Notes under the pieces: model-generated | Databases searched by the model: none | What the model was told of the DNA's origin: nothing | Seen by the model: the letters and a program-made list of their open reading frames with translations, nothing else | Assembly (NCBI GenBank): GCA_012523035.1 | Contig: JAAYJH010000113.1 | Span: 1 to 64,000, forward strand | Length of the DNA stretch: 64,000 bases | Reading direction: 5' to 3' | DNA from: Fibrobacter sp. | GTDB taxonomy: Bacteria; Fibrobacterota; Fibrobacteria; Fibrobacterales; Fibrobacteraceae | Made by a program: the position numbers and the translations under genes | In this document: in pieces, positions 52,002 through 60,745 of the stretch | Layout of the letters: every line of letters starts with the position of its first letter | Numbering within the stretch: position 1 is the stretch's first letter

Positions 52002-54818
52002 TTATGGAATAAAAACTCGAAGCCTTTCTCTCTGCATCACCGCAAAATATAAACCTGCCTTTAGAGATTCTAAAGACACGACTTCACCAGAAGAAACTTG
52101 CTTTTTCAAAAGTAAATTCCCTTTCAAATCATATAAATGAAGTTTTTGTGGGTTTTGCATAGAACTTTGCACCTTTATATAAGGATAAGGGACTCGAAAG
52201 AAATACTGAAGTTTAGAATCTCCGTGTCGATGCTCTAAATTCACAATTTCAGGGGCGATTTCACAGCCTTCCGGAGGCAATGTGCCGGGGACATACTCAT
52301 AACCTTCACAAGGATCTACTTCGGGTTCTTTCGGCTCTTCAGGGACAATTTCACAGCCTTCCGGAGGCAATGTGCCTGGAACATACTCATAGCCTTCACA
52401 AGGATCTACCTCGGGTTCTTTCGGCTCTTCAGGATCGATTTCACAGCCTTCCGGAGGCAATGTGCCTGGAACATACTCATAACCTTCACAAGGATCTACC
52501 TCGGGTTCTTTCGGCTCTTCAGGGGCAATTTCACAGCCTTCCGGAGGCAATGTGCCTGGAACATACTCATAGCCTTCACAAGGATCTACCTCGGGTTCTT
52601 CGGGCTCTTCAGGATCGATTTCACAACCTTCCGGAGGCAATGTGCCTGGAACATACTCATAACCTTCACAAGGATCTACCTCGGGTTCTTTCGGCTCTTC
52701 TTCGTTTTCAAAAATCCCCACCAAATTTAAAACCACTTGTTTATACAAAAGTTCATCTTTATAAATCTCAAAACTCACCTCACCTGGTTCAAGGGCCTTC
52801 ATTTTCACCAAAGACTCCTCTATGACTTCTCCTTTTTGCACATGATTTTCGGGCGAATAGTCCCACAAAAATTCAAAATTTTTCACTAAAAAACTCGAAG
52901 ACACCGCCAAGACATTTTCTGGTGCTTTCAAAATAATAGGGGCACTGGCCACACGCATAGCTGGCTCTTCTGTTAACTCTATTAAACGCGGATAAAAATC
53001 TTTAGAAAAAGCCCACAGCTCATTCGACAAGCCTTTTTGGGTATCATCGTTGAATTTTAAAGCTTCATGCAGCATATCCCTCGTCATTAGAGCTGTATTT
53101 TCAATAGAATTTTCACGGTTAAAAATAGCCCGCTCCAAAGGGCACATTTGTTGGTCATAAAAATTATTAAACACCAAAGTGTCTTCGACAAATTCAAAGA
53201 AAGCGTCTTCATCTGTTAGCACCTCTCCTATCAAAGCACCTACGCTGATTTTTCCTTCAACAAAAGCCACATTCACCGCTTCTTGAATTTTACCCACCGC
53301 TGTTTTTAAATAGCTTTGGAGATCTTGATCATAGTACTCTGTCACATCTATAAAAAGCTCACCTGCAATCCCTCCCACTGCAGAGTCTCCTTTGACAATA
53401 CCGCTATTCAAGGCAGCAAAAATTTCTCCACCCTCTGCCGCACCTACAAGACCACCCACATTATTTAAACCTATAACACCCCCCAAATTGATTGATTTTT
53501 CTATGAAACTAAAAGACGCTCTCCCTATTAAACCACCCACCTCATCTTCGCCACTCACAGGCCCTACATTTATAGAATGATGCAAATGTGCCGATCTCGC
53601 AGCACCTATAATACCTCCAACACTCGCTTCTCCTTTCACAGGCCCTGTCGTCAAAGACCGATAAACCAAAGGTACTCCAAGCTCTCCATATCCTAAATTT
53701 CCCACCAAGCCACCCACTTCGAATAGACCTTCAACTTTTCCATAGGCAGTATCTTCTACAATCCAAGTCCCCCTCACCTCTCCAACAAAAGCAGCCACCA
53801 TAGACTCCCCTTGCACCTCTCCATAAGCACGACTCTTAAAAATCAAGGCACCAACTTCTTGAAGGCTTTCAAGCAAACTATCTCTGGTCACAGGATTTTC
53901 AAAATCCTCAAAATCATTTGGCAGTCTAACACTATAAGAAGTCCCAACCAATCCACCCACCTTTGAATTTCCCTTCACCAAAACATATGAAGTCGAATTC
54001 ACAATAGAACTATTGTGATTATCTCCAACCAGACCTCCTACCATAGTCGAAGCTTCCACCTCTCCTCTGGCCTCCACATTTTTCAAAACAGAATTTTCAT
54101 GGCTTCCCACCAAAGCCCCCACAGCCTTTTGTCCTTGAACCACTCCATCAAAACTAGACTCCGAAATTTCACAATAAAAGCTATGCCCAATCAAGCCACC
54201 CACACCATAGCCTCCTTTCACCGCCCCCTTCACATGGACATCACTCACTTTTAAAAGGCCATCCATTTCTACATAAGCCACCAAAGCCCCTGTTTTAGCC
54301 GTTCCTTCCACCTCTCCACTCAAAGAAACATTAGAAATACTGTATTCTCTCTCGTCTTCCACAAAAGACCTAAAATTTGCCACCAAAGCGGCCGTATAAT
54401 TGGAACCATAAACCCGATAAGCCTCTAAATTCAAATTCCGAATCTGTGCACCCTCTACCCAGCCAAAAAACGCAGAATTCATTTCATTTGCATCTCTATG
54501 ATTCACATATAAATTTTTAATACTATAGCCATTTCCATCAAAAACACCCTTAAACGGTTTCGATAGAGTGCCTATTGGAGTCCAACTTTGCTCCACTCCG
54601 CCCACGCTTTCTCCATATTTTGAAGCCAAATCAATATCTGCCATCAAGTGTGCCTCGAAATCACCTGGCAGTCCCCCATCATTGACCAAATCTCTAAAAC
54701 TCTCTAAATCTTCCAAAGTCTCAATTAAATACGGATTTTGCACTGGATCTTGAGCGGCACAAGCCATTGCAGCAACAAATATCCATAAAAATGATGTTTT
54801 CAATCTAGCCAAACGCAT
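52002..54818 (-). CDS. GLUG-motif surface protein with Cys/Pro tandem repeats
   Basis: A 938-residue exported protein. A signal peptide (about 1-22) and a leader (PYLIETLEDLESFRDLVND, WTPIGT, FKGVFDGNGYSIKNLYV) are followed by about 14 GLUG-type beta-helix repeats of the form VGGLVG or VGALVG with serine- and asparagine-rich rungs (about 110-560). An Ig-like segment (about 620-700) precedes five near-identical 30-residue repeats (about 706-854). The C-terminal ~75 residues form a sorting-type domain (LHLYDLKGNLLLKKQ ... LKAGLYFAVMQRE). GLUG repeats occur in adhesins and other surface proteins; adhesion to plant material is plausible but unproven. It is transcribed alone toward its terminator. 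Confidence 0.8.
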   Translation of the reverse strand: MRLARLKTSFLWIFVAAMACAAQDPVQNPYLIETLEDLESFRDLVNDGGLPGDFEAHLMADIDLASKYGESVGGVEQSWTPIGTLSKPFKGVFDGNGYSIKNLYVNHRDANEMNSAFFGWVEGAQIRNLNLEAYRVYGSNYTAALVANFRSFVEDEREYSISNVSLSGEVEGTAKTGALVAYVEMDGLLKVSDVHVKGAVKGGYGVGGLIGHSFYCEISESSFDGVVQGQKAVGALVGSHENSVLKNVEARGEVEASTMVGGLVGDNHNSSIVNSTSYVLVKGNSKVGGLVGTSYSVRLPNDFEDFENPVTRDSLLESLQEVGALIFKSRAYGEVQGESMVAAFVGEVRGTWIVEDTAYGKVEGLFEVGGLVGNLGYGELGVPLVYRSLTTGPVKGEASVGGIIGAARSAHLHHSINVGPVSGEDEVGGLIGRASFSFIEKSINLGGVIGLNNVGGLVGAAEGGEIFAALNSGIVKGDSAVGGIAGELFIDVTEYYDQDLQSYLKTAVGKIQEAVNVAFVEGKISVGALIGEVLTDEDAFFEFVEDTLVFNNFYDQQMCPLERAIFNRENSIENTALMTRDMLHEALKFNDDTQKGLSNELWAFSKDFYPRLIELTEEPAMRVASAPIILKAPENVLAVSSSFLVKNFEFLWDYSPENHVQKGEVIEESLVKMKALEPGEVSFEIYKDELLYKQVVLNLVGIFENEEEPKEPEVDPCEGYEYVPGTLPPEGCEIDPEEPEEPEVDPCEGYEYVPGTLPPEGCEIAPEEPKEPEVDPCEGYEYVPGTLPPEGCEIDPEEPKEPEVDPCEGYEYVPGTLPPEGCEIVPEEPKEPEVDPCEGYEYVPGTLPPEGCEIAPEIVNLEHRHGDSKLQYFFRVPYPYIKVQSSMQNPQKLHLYDLKGNLLLKKQVSSGEVVSLESLKAGLYFAVMQRERLRVFIP
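52257..52702 (-). repeat. 90-bp coding tandem repeat, five copies
   Basis: Five consecutive 90-bp units, nearly identical, each encoding 30 residues of the pattern DPCEGYEYVPGTLPPEGCEI followed by a PEEPxEPEV spacer. Each unit has two cysteines. Differences are single bases, mainly in the spacer (Asp, Ala or Val after the second Cys motif). Such arrays can change copy number by slippage or recombination. Confidence 0.95.
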
Positions 54819-55079
54819 AGAAACTCCTTAAAAATCAAAAACAATGAAACTTAATTCAATAAAACATATAAAACATACTGAATTAAATTTATTTTCAAAT
54901 TCTAAAAGTGAGCTACTTCACATTCAAAAGAATTGTAAAAGAAAGTTTGCATGCAAAATAATAAAATTTTAATGGATAACAACAAGAAACTCATGGAAAC
55001 AAACTTAAAAAACAAAAAATCTTTGCATACTAAACAACAATTTTTCAACAATCAATTCCACTCTCTTTTGCTGGGCGTG

Positions 55080-55215
55080 TTCAAGCACAAGCACATAAAA
55101 AAAACACACTGCTTGAAACGGGCTATATTGCAAGGGTGTAGTGTCAAAACTCATAAAAAATGCCACACACCTCTTGCAACGAAGCCTTGTCTAAAACAAG
55201 TCTTCGCCCTACGGG
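55080..55215. other. chain of adjacent hairpins, candidate structured RNA
   Basis: Four stems in sequence: TTCAAGCA/TGCTTGAA (55080-55087 with 55110-55117); 16-base arms at 55128-55143 and 55164-55179 with small bulges (TTGCAAG ... CTTGCAA); CGAAGCCTTGT/ACAAGTCTTCG at 55180-55190 and 55196-55206, one mismatch, loop CTAAA; and a small CCC-TAC-GGG hairpin at 55207-55215. The second and third abut directly. No recognised RNA family, and strand cannot be fixed from symmetry alone. Confidence 0.4.
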
Positions 55216-55404
55216 TCACTATCCCTCACGCATAGCCCCAAAAGCATTCCTTTTTAAGTCTAAACAAAACCTTAATCTACGAACATCATGCTTTCATCCT
55301 TATAAAGATGCAATGCATACCAAAGATGTAAAAATGTACAGAGTATAAATAAAATCTGTGCACAAATGTGCTGGGATGCGTGTCTGGAAATTGGGATGGC
55401 ATTG

Positions 55405-55578
55405 TGCGAAAAGTGTGCCAGAAATGAAGGGTGAATGCTTTGCGAAATTCGTGCCAGAATAGTGGGAAGTGCTTAGTGTTAGAGATGTTATGCAAATTCG
55501 GAGGGGACGGTGCGAAAAGTGCTACATTGAGCCTGTCGAAGTGCGTGCTAGGAATGCTATGCGAAATTCGTGCCAGAA
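55405..55578 (+). repeat. degenerate direct repeats around TGCGAAATTCGTGCCAGAA
   Basis: Full 19-base copies at 55441-55459 and 55560-55578 are identical; extended to 27 bases (55433-55459 and 55552-55578) they differ at one position, 119 bases apart. A diverged copy is at 55405-55423 and fragments at 55491-55500 and 55511-55522. Related words occur inverted at 55804-55830 (rc of AGAGATGTTATG and TGCGTGCTAG). TTGAGCCTGTCGAAGTG at 55527-55543 lies among them. Confidence 0.65.
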
Positions 55579-55945
55579 AATGTAAGGATTCATGGAATAT
55601 AGGTAAAATGCATGAAAAAAAGTCGATAAACTCTAAGTGCTACTCACGAGCCGCTTTACTCGTTGTGGCGAAGGCTTTTGTCCGTTGACGAACTTTGCCT
55701 GTTGACGGGCTTTGGTCGTGGCAATCTAGGCGAAATAGAGGTAGGAAGTTAAAAGTTGTAAGTTTCTGCAGATGAACTTTTTTTTGCAAATGCATCCACC
55801 TTTCTAGCACGCATTTCACATAACATCTCTCACACGCATCCCCGCCTTTACCTTCTCCATTATTCTGGCAATCCATACAAGACGACATTTTGATAAAGCT
55901 GTTCATCTCTAAATTCTAACAACTTCTCACTTTTTACTTCAAAAA

Positions 55946-55968
55946 AGCCAGGCGTGTGTGAGACTTCA
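55946..55968 (+). repeat. 23-bp dispersed repeat, copy 2
   Basis: Exact match, in opposite orientation, to 12511-12533. In this copy one frame would read PGVCETSLFKRVVLA then a stop, but there is no start or ribosome site, so it is not called as a gene. Confidence 0.75.
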
Positions 55969-56149
55969 CTATTCAAAAGAGTTGTTTTAGCTTGAATGGA
56001 TTGAAATGGAGCCAAAATATTGGACGCCTGCTCATTGCTATATGCTTTGGCCTGTGAAATTCAGTCTAATCTTTTAGATTTATTGTTTTTATGAGGATGG
56101 TAATTTTGTATATTAAAATAGATTTTTATTTTTTGACCCCATTGAATAA

Positions 56150-56166
56150 TTGACAAATTTTGTCAA
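56150..56166. promoter_or_regulatory. perfect 17-bp palindrome upstream of cinA-recA
   Basis: Eight-base arms TTGACAAA and TTTGTCAA around a single T, 45 bases before the cinA ATG. The left arm contains a consensus-like -35 hexamer, and TATATT at 56177-56182 may be part of the -10. Shape and position suit an operator that controls cinA-recA. It does not look like the TGC-N-GCA type LexA box reported for Fibrobacter, so the regulator is unknown. Confidence 0.5.
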
Positions 56167-56210
56167 AGCCGTTTGGTATATTTGTAATATCACACCGCAA
56201 AGAAGGTTTT

Positions 56211-57464
56211 ATGAACACACCCAAAATCGCCATAGTAAGCATTGGCACCGAACTCACTCAAGGCTTTACCTTGAATACCAATACCCATTGGCTTTCAGAA
56301 AAATGCCGTAATATGGGTTTTGAGGTGGCTTTTCATTTGAGTTTGCCCGACCAGTTAGATTTTTGGAAAGAATCCTTCCAAATGTTTATAAGATCAAAAG
56401 TTCAAACTGTGATTGTGACTGGAGGCTTGGGCCCTACTTCTGACGATATCACTCGAAATCTAGTGGCCAATACTTTTAATAAAACTTTGGTTTATGACCC
56501 TCAACAAGAAAAAAACATCCAGCATTGGTTTCAAAAAAGAGGGATCCCATACCTTGAAACAAACAAAATTCAAGCTTATTTTCCAGAAGGTGCACAAGTT
56601 TTAGAAAATAAAATAGGAAGTGCTCCAGGATTTTTAATAAAAGATGAATTGACTTTATTTAGTTTGCCAGGAGTCCCGTCAGAAATGAAATCTATGTTTC
56701 AGCTTCAAGTGATTCCAGAACTTCAAAAACAAAATTTAAAACCTTATTATTTTAAGGATTTACGGCTATTTGGAATTTCTGAATCGGCTTTAGAATCTAT
56801 TTTACAATCGTTTCAATTTGAAAAAGGTGTGTTTTGGAGTAGTTTACCTACACCAGAGGCTTTAATTTTTAGACTTTATACCTCTAAATCTATGGATTCT
56901 TTAGAAAAAGCAAAAGCTCTATTGCTCAAAAATTTAGGTCCTAGCGCTTCTCAAATGCTTATTTCTGATAACGGCGAAACATTGGCACACTCTATTATTC
57001 GCCTTTTAAGAGAGTCCAACCAAAAAATTGCCTTTGCTGAATCTTGTACTGGCGGGCTTTTGTCCTATTCTCTTATTCAAGAGGCTGGAGCCTCGGATGT
57101 ACTTCAAGGCTCCGTGATAGCGTATAATAACGAAATTAAAGAAAATCTTTTGAAAGTTCAGGCCCAAACACTTCTAAATCATGGGGCGGTGAGTCAAGAA
57201 ACTGTCCTTGAAATGGCCCAAAACACTTTAAAAATCTTTAACTCCGACTGGGCTATAGCCACTTCTGGAATAGCAGGTCCTACTGGTGCTACTCCAGAAA
57301 AGCCAATTGGTTTGGTATGGATTGCAATTGTAAACAAATGTAAAAAAACGGCCTTTTCTGAAATTTTTATAGGGAATCGTAAAGATATCCAAGAGAAAAG
57401 CGTCTATAAAGCATTGAATAAACTTCGAATTGAAATTATTGAACAAAAAAACACTTGCTCATAA
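56211..57464 (+). CDS. cinA: CinA-family protein
   Basis: A 417-residue two-domain protein. The N-terminal MoCF/COG1058 domain (SIGTELTQGFTLNTNTHWLSEKC, TGGLGPTSDDITR, LPGVPSEM) has ADP-ribose pyrophosphatase activity in studied members; the C-terminal PncC domain (FAESCTGGLLSY, GSVIAYNN, ATSGIAGPTGATPEKPIGLVW) deamidates nicotinamide mononucleotide. Start set at the ATG at 56211 (MNTPK), preceded by AGAAGG. recA follows about 50 bases downstream, the widely conserved cinA-recA arrangement. Confidence 0.95.
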   Translation: MNTPKIAIVSIGTELTQGFTLNTNTHWLSEKCRNMGFEVAFHLSLPDQLDFWKESFQMFIRSKVQTVIVTGGLGPTSDDITRNLVANTFNKTLVYDPQQEKNIQHWFQKRGIPYLETNKIQAYFPEGAQVLENKIGSAPGFLIKDELTLFSLPGVPSEMKSMFQLQVIPELQKQNLKPYYFKDLRLFGISESALESILQSFQFEKGVFWSSLPTPEALIFRLYTSKSMDSLEKAKALLLKNLGPSASQMLISDNGETLAHSIIRLLRESNQKIAFAESCTGGLLSYSLIQEAGASDVLQGSVIAYNNEIKENLLKVQAQTLLNHGAVSQETVLEMAQNTLKIFNSDWAIATSGIAGPTGATPEKPIGLVWIAIVNKCKKTAFSEIFIGNRKDIQEKSVYKALNKLRIEIIEQKNTCS

Positions 57465-57513
57465 GAGCAGTATATACTATATTTATTTAAGACTCTAAGA
57501 ATTGGAGAGAGAT

Positions 57514-58590
57514 ATGGCTAAAAAAGCTTCCACTGCACCCGTTGCAAATAATGAAAAATTCAAAGCAATTGAGGCTGCAATTGCACAAATAGAAAAAAAT
57601 CATGGAAAAGGTTCTATCATGACCTTGGGTAGTCAGCCATTAGAAGACATACCCGTGATACCTAGTGGCTGTATTCAACTCGATGTGGCCCTTGGTGTGG
57701 GGGGCTTTCCCAGAGGTCGTATCATCGAAATTTATGGGCCCGAATCTTCTGGTAAAACCACCCTCACGCTGCACGCTATTGCAGAGGCTCAAAAATTAGG
57801 GGGAGTCGCAGCCTTTATCGATGCTGAACACGCCTTTGACGCTGCATATGCTCGCAAATTGGGAGTCAAAGTAGAAGAACTTTTAATGTCTCAGCCTGAC
57901 ACCGGTGAGCAAGCACTGGACATTGCCGAAACTTTGGTTCGATCTGGAGCAGTAGATATTATAGTAGTCGATTCTGTGGCTGCTTTAGTCCCGCAAGCAG
58001 AGATCAATGGCGAAATGGGAGACAGTCACATGGGACTCCAAGCCAGACTCATGTCACAAGCTCTTCGCAAGCTCACGGCTATTATCTCCAAATCCAACAC
58101 CTGTTTGATTTTCATCAACCAACTACGCATGAAAATTGGTGTTATGTTTGGAAGCCCAGAAACCACCACTGGTGGAAATGCACTCAAATTTTACGCCACC
58201 CAAAGGATAGATATTCGACGCATCGCAGCTATCAAGACCGGAGAAGATGTGATAGGCAACCGCACTCGAGTCAAAGTGGTTAAAAATAAAGTTGCAGCAC
58301 CTTTTTTACAGTGTGAATTTGACATTTTATATGGTCAAGGTATTTCCAGAGAAGCTTCTATCTTGGATTTAGCTGTGGAACTAGACCTTATAGAAAAGAG
58401 TGGTTCTTGGTTCTCTTATGGCACCGAACGGATCGGCCAAGGTCGTGAAAACGCTCGTTTATTCCTCAAAAACAACCCCGATATTGCGGCCAAACTCGAG
58501 ATGCAAATTCGTGATAGCATGAGAGATGTTCAAATGTTTGAACTTGGCGAAGACGAAGCGGTAGTTGTAAGCGAAGACAAGGAAGACTAA
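57514..58590 (+). CDS. recA: recombinase RecA
   Basis: Strand-exchange ATPase for homologous recombination and SOS co-protease, 358 residues. Start set at the ATG at 57514 (MAKKAS) with GGAGAGAG before it. Walker [20 protein letters not shown], the [19 protein letters not shown] block, Walker [15 protein letters not shown], the L2 region [25 protein letters not shown] and an acidic C-terminal tail ([16 protein letters not shown]) are present. No recX or lexA is next to it. Confidence 0.98.
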   Translation: MAKKASTAPVANNEKFKAIEAAIAQIEKNHGKGSIMTLGSQPLEDIPVIPSGCIQLDVALGVGGFPRGRIIEIYGPESSGKTTLTLHAIAEAQKLGGVAAFIDAEHAFDAAYARKLGVKVEELLMSQPDTGEQALDIAETLVRSGAVDIIVVDSVAALVPQAEINGEMGDSHMGLQARLMSQALRKLTAIISKSNTCLIFINQLRMKIGVMFGSPETTTGGNALKFYATQRIDIRRIAAIKTGEDVIGNRTRVKVVKNKVAAPFLQCEFDILYGQGISREASILDLAVELDLIEKSGSWFSYGTERIGQGRENARLFLKNNPDIAAKLEMQIRDSMRDVQMFELGEDEAVVVSEDKED

Positions 58591-59176
58591 TCTCACACAT
58601 AAGCTGTGCTAACTTCGTGTCTCAATCTTTGTGAGTGAAGAGCCATAGATGCAAACTCTATGTCTATTAGCTTGTGTAGGGCTTCTATTTCATAGTTCCT
58701 TTACACAAGCCTTTGTATCTATTCTGTATCTAAAAAGACCTTTTGAATCCATCTTCTAAAAAACAGAAGCACCATTTCAGCAGGTTTTGCAGTTTTTCAC
58801 CTGTATTCATAGTATATTCGACGATAAACACTAATGTTTTATCAAATTTCTGCTCTTTTTATAAAACTTGACGAATATAAAAGCATCAATCATAAAAACT
58901 TCAGCGAAAAGTATAAAAATCTTCAATCATGCTCCTTAAACAAAATTCTAAAATTGAATCCTAAAGAAAAATTTTTAGGTCTAGCACTTTATATCGAAAG
59001 AAAGGCCAAAAGCAATAGGTAAAAAGAGAAAAGGCGAAAAAACTAGTTTCAAAGACACAAGTCACTCCACTAGAAAGCCATAAAAATTAGCATTTCAAGG
59101 AGCTTAATACATTAAAATTCACCCAAACTTTAATCTCTTGAATGCTTAGACTTTGCTTAAAATTCTTAGCTTTTAG
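58591..59176. other. intergenic region after recA
   Basis: About 586 bases between convergent recA and the LamG lipoprotein gene. It is AT-rich. A 62-codon frame at 58834-59022 (plus) has no ribosome site, signal or family likeness, so I do not call it. A weak CTCACA...TGTGAG pairing just after recA (about 58592-58635) has no T-run. Nothing else seen. Confidence 0.5.
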
Positions 59177-60745
59177 TTAATTTTTAACCGCTTTTTGAGT
59201 TTCATAACTCAAACGAATCCACTCCTGATTTCGAGCCACCGATTCTATCCTTATCTCATCTAAAACACCATTCCAGGTTTCGGTATCCACTTCGTTGCCC
59301 CCAATTCGTAATGGAACTGTTTCGGACAGAATTGCCGGAGCAAAAGGGCTAGACTCACCCTGAATTTCTCCATTTAAATAAACAGAAATAAAACCATCTT
59401 CAAAGACTAAATTCAGATAAGCCCATTCCATTAACGGAAGATTCAAATCATTTAACTTATTCCTTTGGTCATTGTGATTATAAACGGCAAAAACATCGTT
59501 GATATTGTCAAAATGCCATTGAAACCTAGAAGTTGAGTCAGACCAAAAGGAGCGTTGAGAAAATAAAATTTGATGCTGGTCGTTTTTACCATACCAATAC
59601 ACCCACAAAGATAGCGTGAAATCGCCTTCACAAGGGTCTAACAAGCCCAAATCTAAATACTGAGACTCTGCAAGAGAAAGCCCTTTGCCAATAAAACCAC
59701 TATCTGCTCGAATGGCCTTTCCTTGATGCACCACTAAATCCTCATCATTTAAATGCAGAACTGCCATCACTCCATCTTTTTCTCGAAATGGAGAGTTTTG
59801 CAATGCCTTTTGTTTGTTAAAAGAAAATACAAGGACAGAATCTTTGGATCGAATAGAATCAAGACGCACCCATAACAGGGCTTTTTTCAAGTCCGCATCC
59901 CAATAATCCACTTCAAAATCTATAGGATTTTTATCTGCATTAAGGATTTGAAATTCAAAAGAGTCCAGCCCATCTAAAAGTTCAAAAGACTTATTTTTTA
60001 TAGGCAATGGGAGCACAAAATTTTCAAAGTCTTGGGAGAGGGCAAAATCTTGGAGAGGGTAAGTTAGCCGTAAAATCTCTGTATTATTAGAAGCAATCTC
60101 TGGTGGAAGCTCTTCTAAGTCTATTTGGATGCCCTCAAAAGCAGAATCTTGATAATATCGGGAATCGGTGATTTCTAGCCACGATTCTACTGATTTTGCT
60201 TGGATTAAGTCTGGAAGTTGAAGTGAATCTCTAGTGTCTGTGGTTTTAAAAGAAAGGCGACTTTCTGCAATAGAGTCTCCATAAACAAGGGTTAAATCTC
60301 CTGAAGGGACTTCGCTGAGTTCAAAAGAACCATCTTTGGCTAGCAAAGTTTTTTGAGATTGCCCCACAATTCGAACCCAGCCCGAAGATTTATCTCTGAT
60401 TCGACTGAAAATCCGTTTGTGTCGGGCTAATTTTAAAGTATCCGAACTTTGGGATAAAATTGAAAAAGAATCCTTTTCTGCAAAAAGAATATAAGGCTCA
60501 GATTTAGAGATTCCTTTGAGCAAAAACTCACCTTTTTCGTTGGATCGAGTTTCTATAGAATCTGTAACACTGGTATCCTTCCAAGAATCCATATAAACAA
60601 GCACTCTAGCATTTGCCAAAGGCTTTCCATGGACATCTAAAACAAGTCCAGCGACTGAATTGCCTATATCCGTCACCCCTTGTGCTGTATCGGTAGAACA
60701 AGCTGCAATAAAAAAAATAAAAAAGCAAAGCCATAATCTTTTCAT
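59177..60745 (-). CDS. lipoprotein with DUF2341 and LamG-like lectin domains
   Basis: A 522-residue lipoprotein (FFIAACS, Cys16). A carboxypeptidase-regulatory-like domain (about 30-100; SVAGLVLDVHGKPLANARVLVY) and a second short beta segment (about 115-180) are followed by DUF2341 (about 230-320; FVLPLPIKNKSFELLDGLDSFEFQIL, ALLWVRLDSI). A concanavalin/LamG-type jelly roll comes last (about 330-510; FTLSLWVYWYGKNDQHQILFSQ, ISVYLNGEIQG, GVLDEIRIE). DUF2341-LamG pairs are common in surface proteins that bind glycans. No catalytic domain. Its ATG overlaps the TIGR02147 gene stop by 4 bases, the same regulator-lipoprotein pairing as at 16.9-19.8 kb. Confidence 0.82.
   Translation of the reverse strand: MKRLWLCFFIFFIAACSTDTAQGVTDIGNSVAGLVLDVHGKPLANARVLVYMDSWKDTSVTDSIETRSNEKGEFLLKGISKSEPYILFAEKDSFSILSQSSDTLKLARHKRIFSRIRDKSSGWVRIVGQSQKTLLAKDGSFELSEVPSGDLTLVYGDSIAESRLSFKTTDTRDSLQLPDLIQAKSVESWLEITDSRYYQDSAFEGIQIDLEELPPEIASNNTEILRLTYPLQDFALSQDFENFVLPLPIKNKSFELLDGLDSFEFQILNADKNPIDFEVDYWDADLKKALLWVRLDSIRSKDSVLVFSFNKQKALQNSPFREKDGVMAVLHLNDEDLVVHQGKAIRADSGFIGKGLSLAESQYLDLGLLDPCEGDFTLSLWVYWYGKNDQHQILFSQRSFWSDSTSRFQWHFDNINDVFAVYNHNDQRNKLNDLNLPLMEWAYLNLVFEDGFISVYLNGEIQGESSPFAPAILSETVPLRIGGNEVDTETWNGVLDEIRIESVARNQEWIRLSYETQKAVKN

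Larger units (their letters stand above)
54819..56149. other. 1.3-kb non-coding region rich in hairpins and repeats
   Basis: The longest gap in the window, between the divergent GLUG-protein and cinA genes. Short frames (up to about 90 codons) exist on both strands but lack ribosome sites and family features. 54819-55080 is AT-rich and probably holds the GLUG-gene promoter. 55080-55215 is a chain of hairpins. 55340-55860 is richer in G and GC, with degenerate direct and inverted repeats. 55670-55725 has a 17-bp motif repeated about two to three times (TTTGTCCGTTGACGAAC, TTTGCCTGTTGACGGGC). 55946-55968 is the second copy of the 23-bp dispersed repeat. Confidence 0.6.

Noticed and set aside
52280-52825. 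181-codon plus-strand frame with strongly repetitive peptide
   Set aside because: It is the antisense shadow of the 90-bp coding repeats of the GLUG protein; the repetition makes the frame stay open. No start signal.
54951-55235. 94-codon plus-strand frame rich in Lys and Asn
   Set aside because: Runs through the hairpin chain, has no ribosome site and no domain-like pattern.
55405-55578. CRISPR array
   Set aside because: Repeat units differ in length, spacing runs from 20 to 50 bases or more irregularly, and there are no cas genes in the window.
55431-55906. Two frames of 85-88 codons on opposite strands in the long intergenic region
   Set aside because: They overlap each other across repeat-derived sequence, lack ribosome sites and contain the LSLSK-type peptide typical of spurious repeat ORFs.
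57465-57513. Classical LexA box between cinA and recA (AGTATATACT palindrome)
   Set aside because: It resembles neither the Fibrobacter-type nor the E. coli consensus well enough and lies at a -10-like TATACT; kept as part of a possible internal promoter only.
58834-59022. 62-codon plus-strand frame after recA
   Set aside because: No ribosome site, no hydrophobic or conserved feature, isolated in AT-rich DNA.
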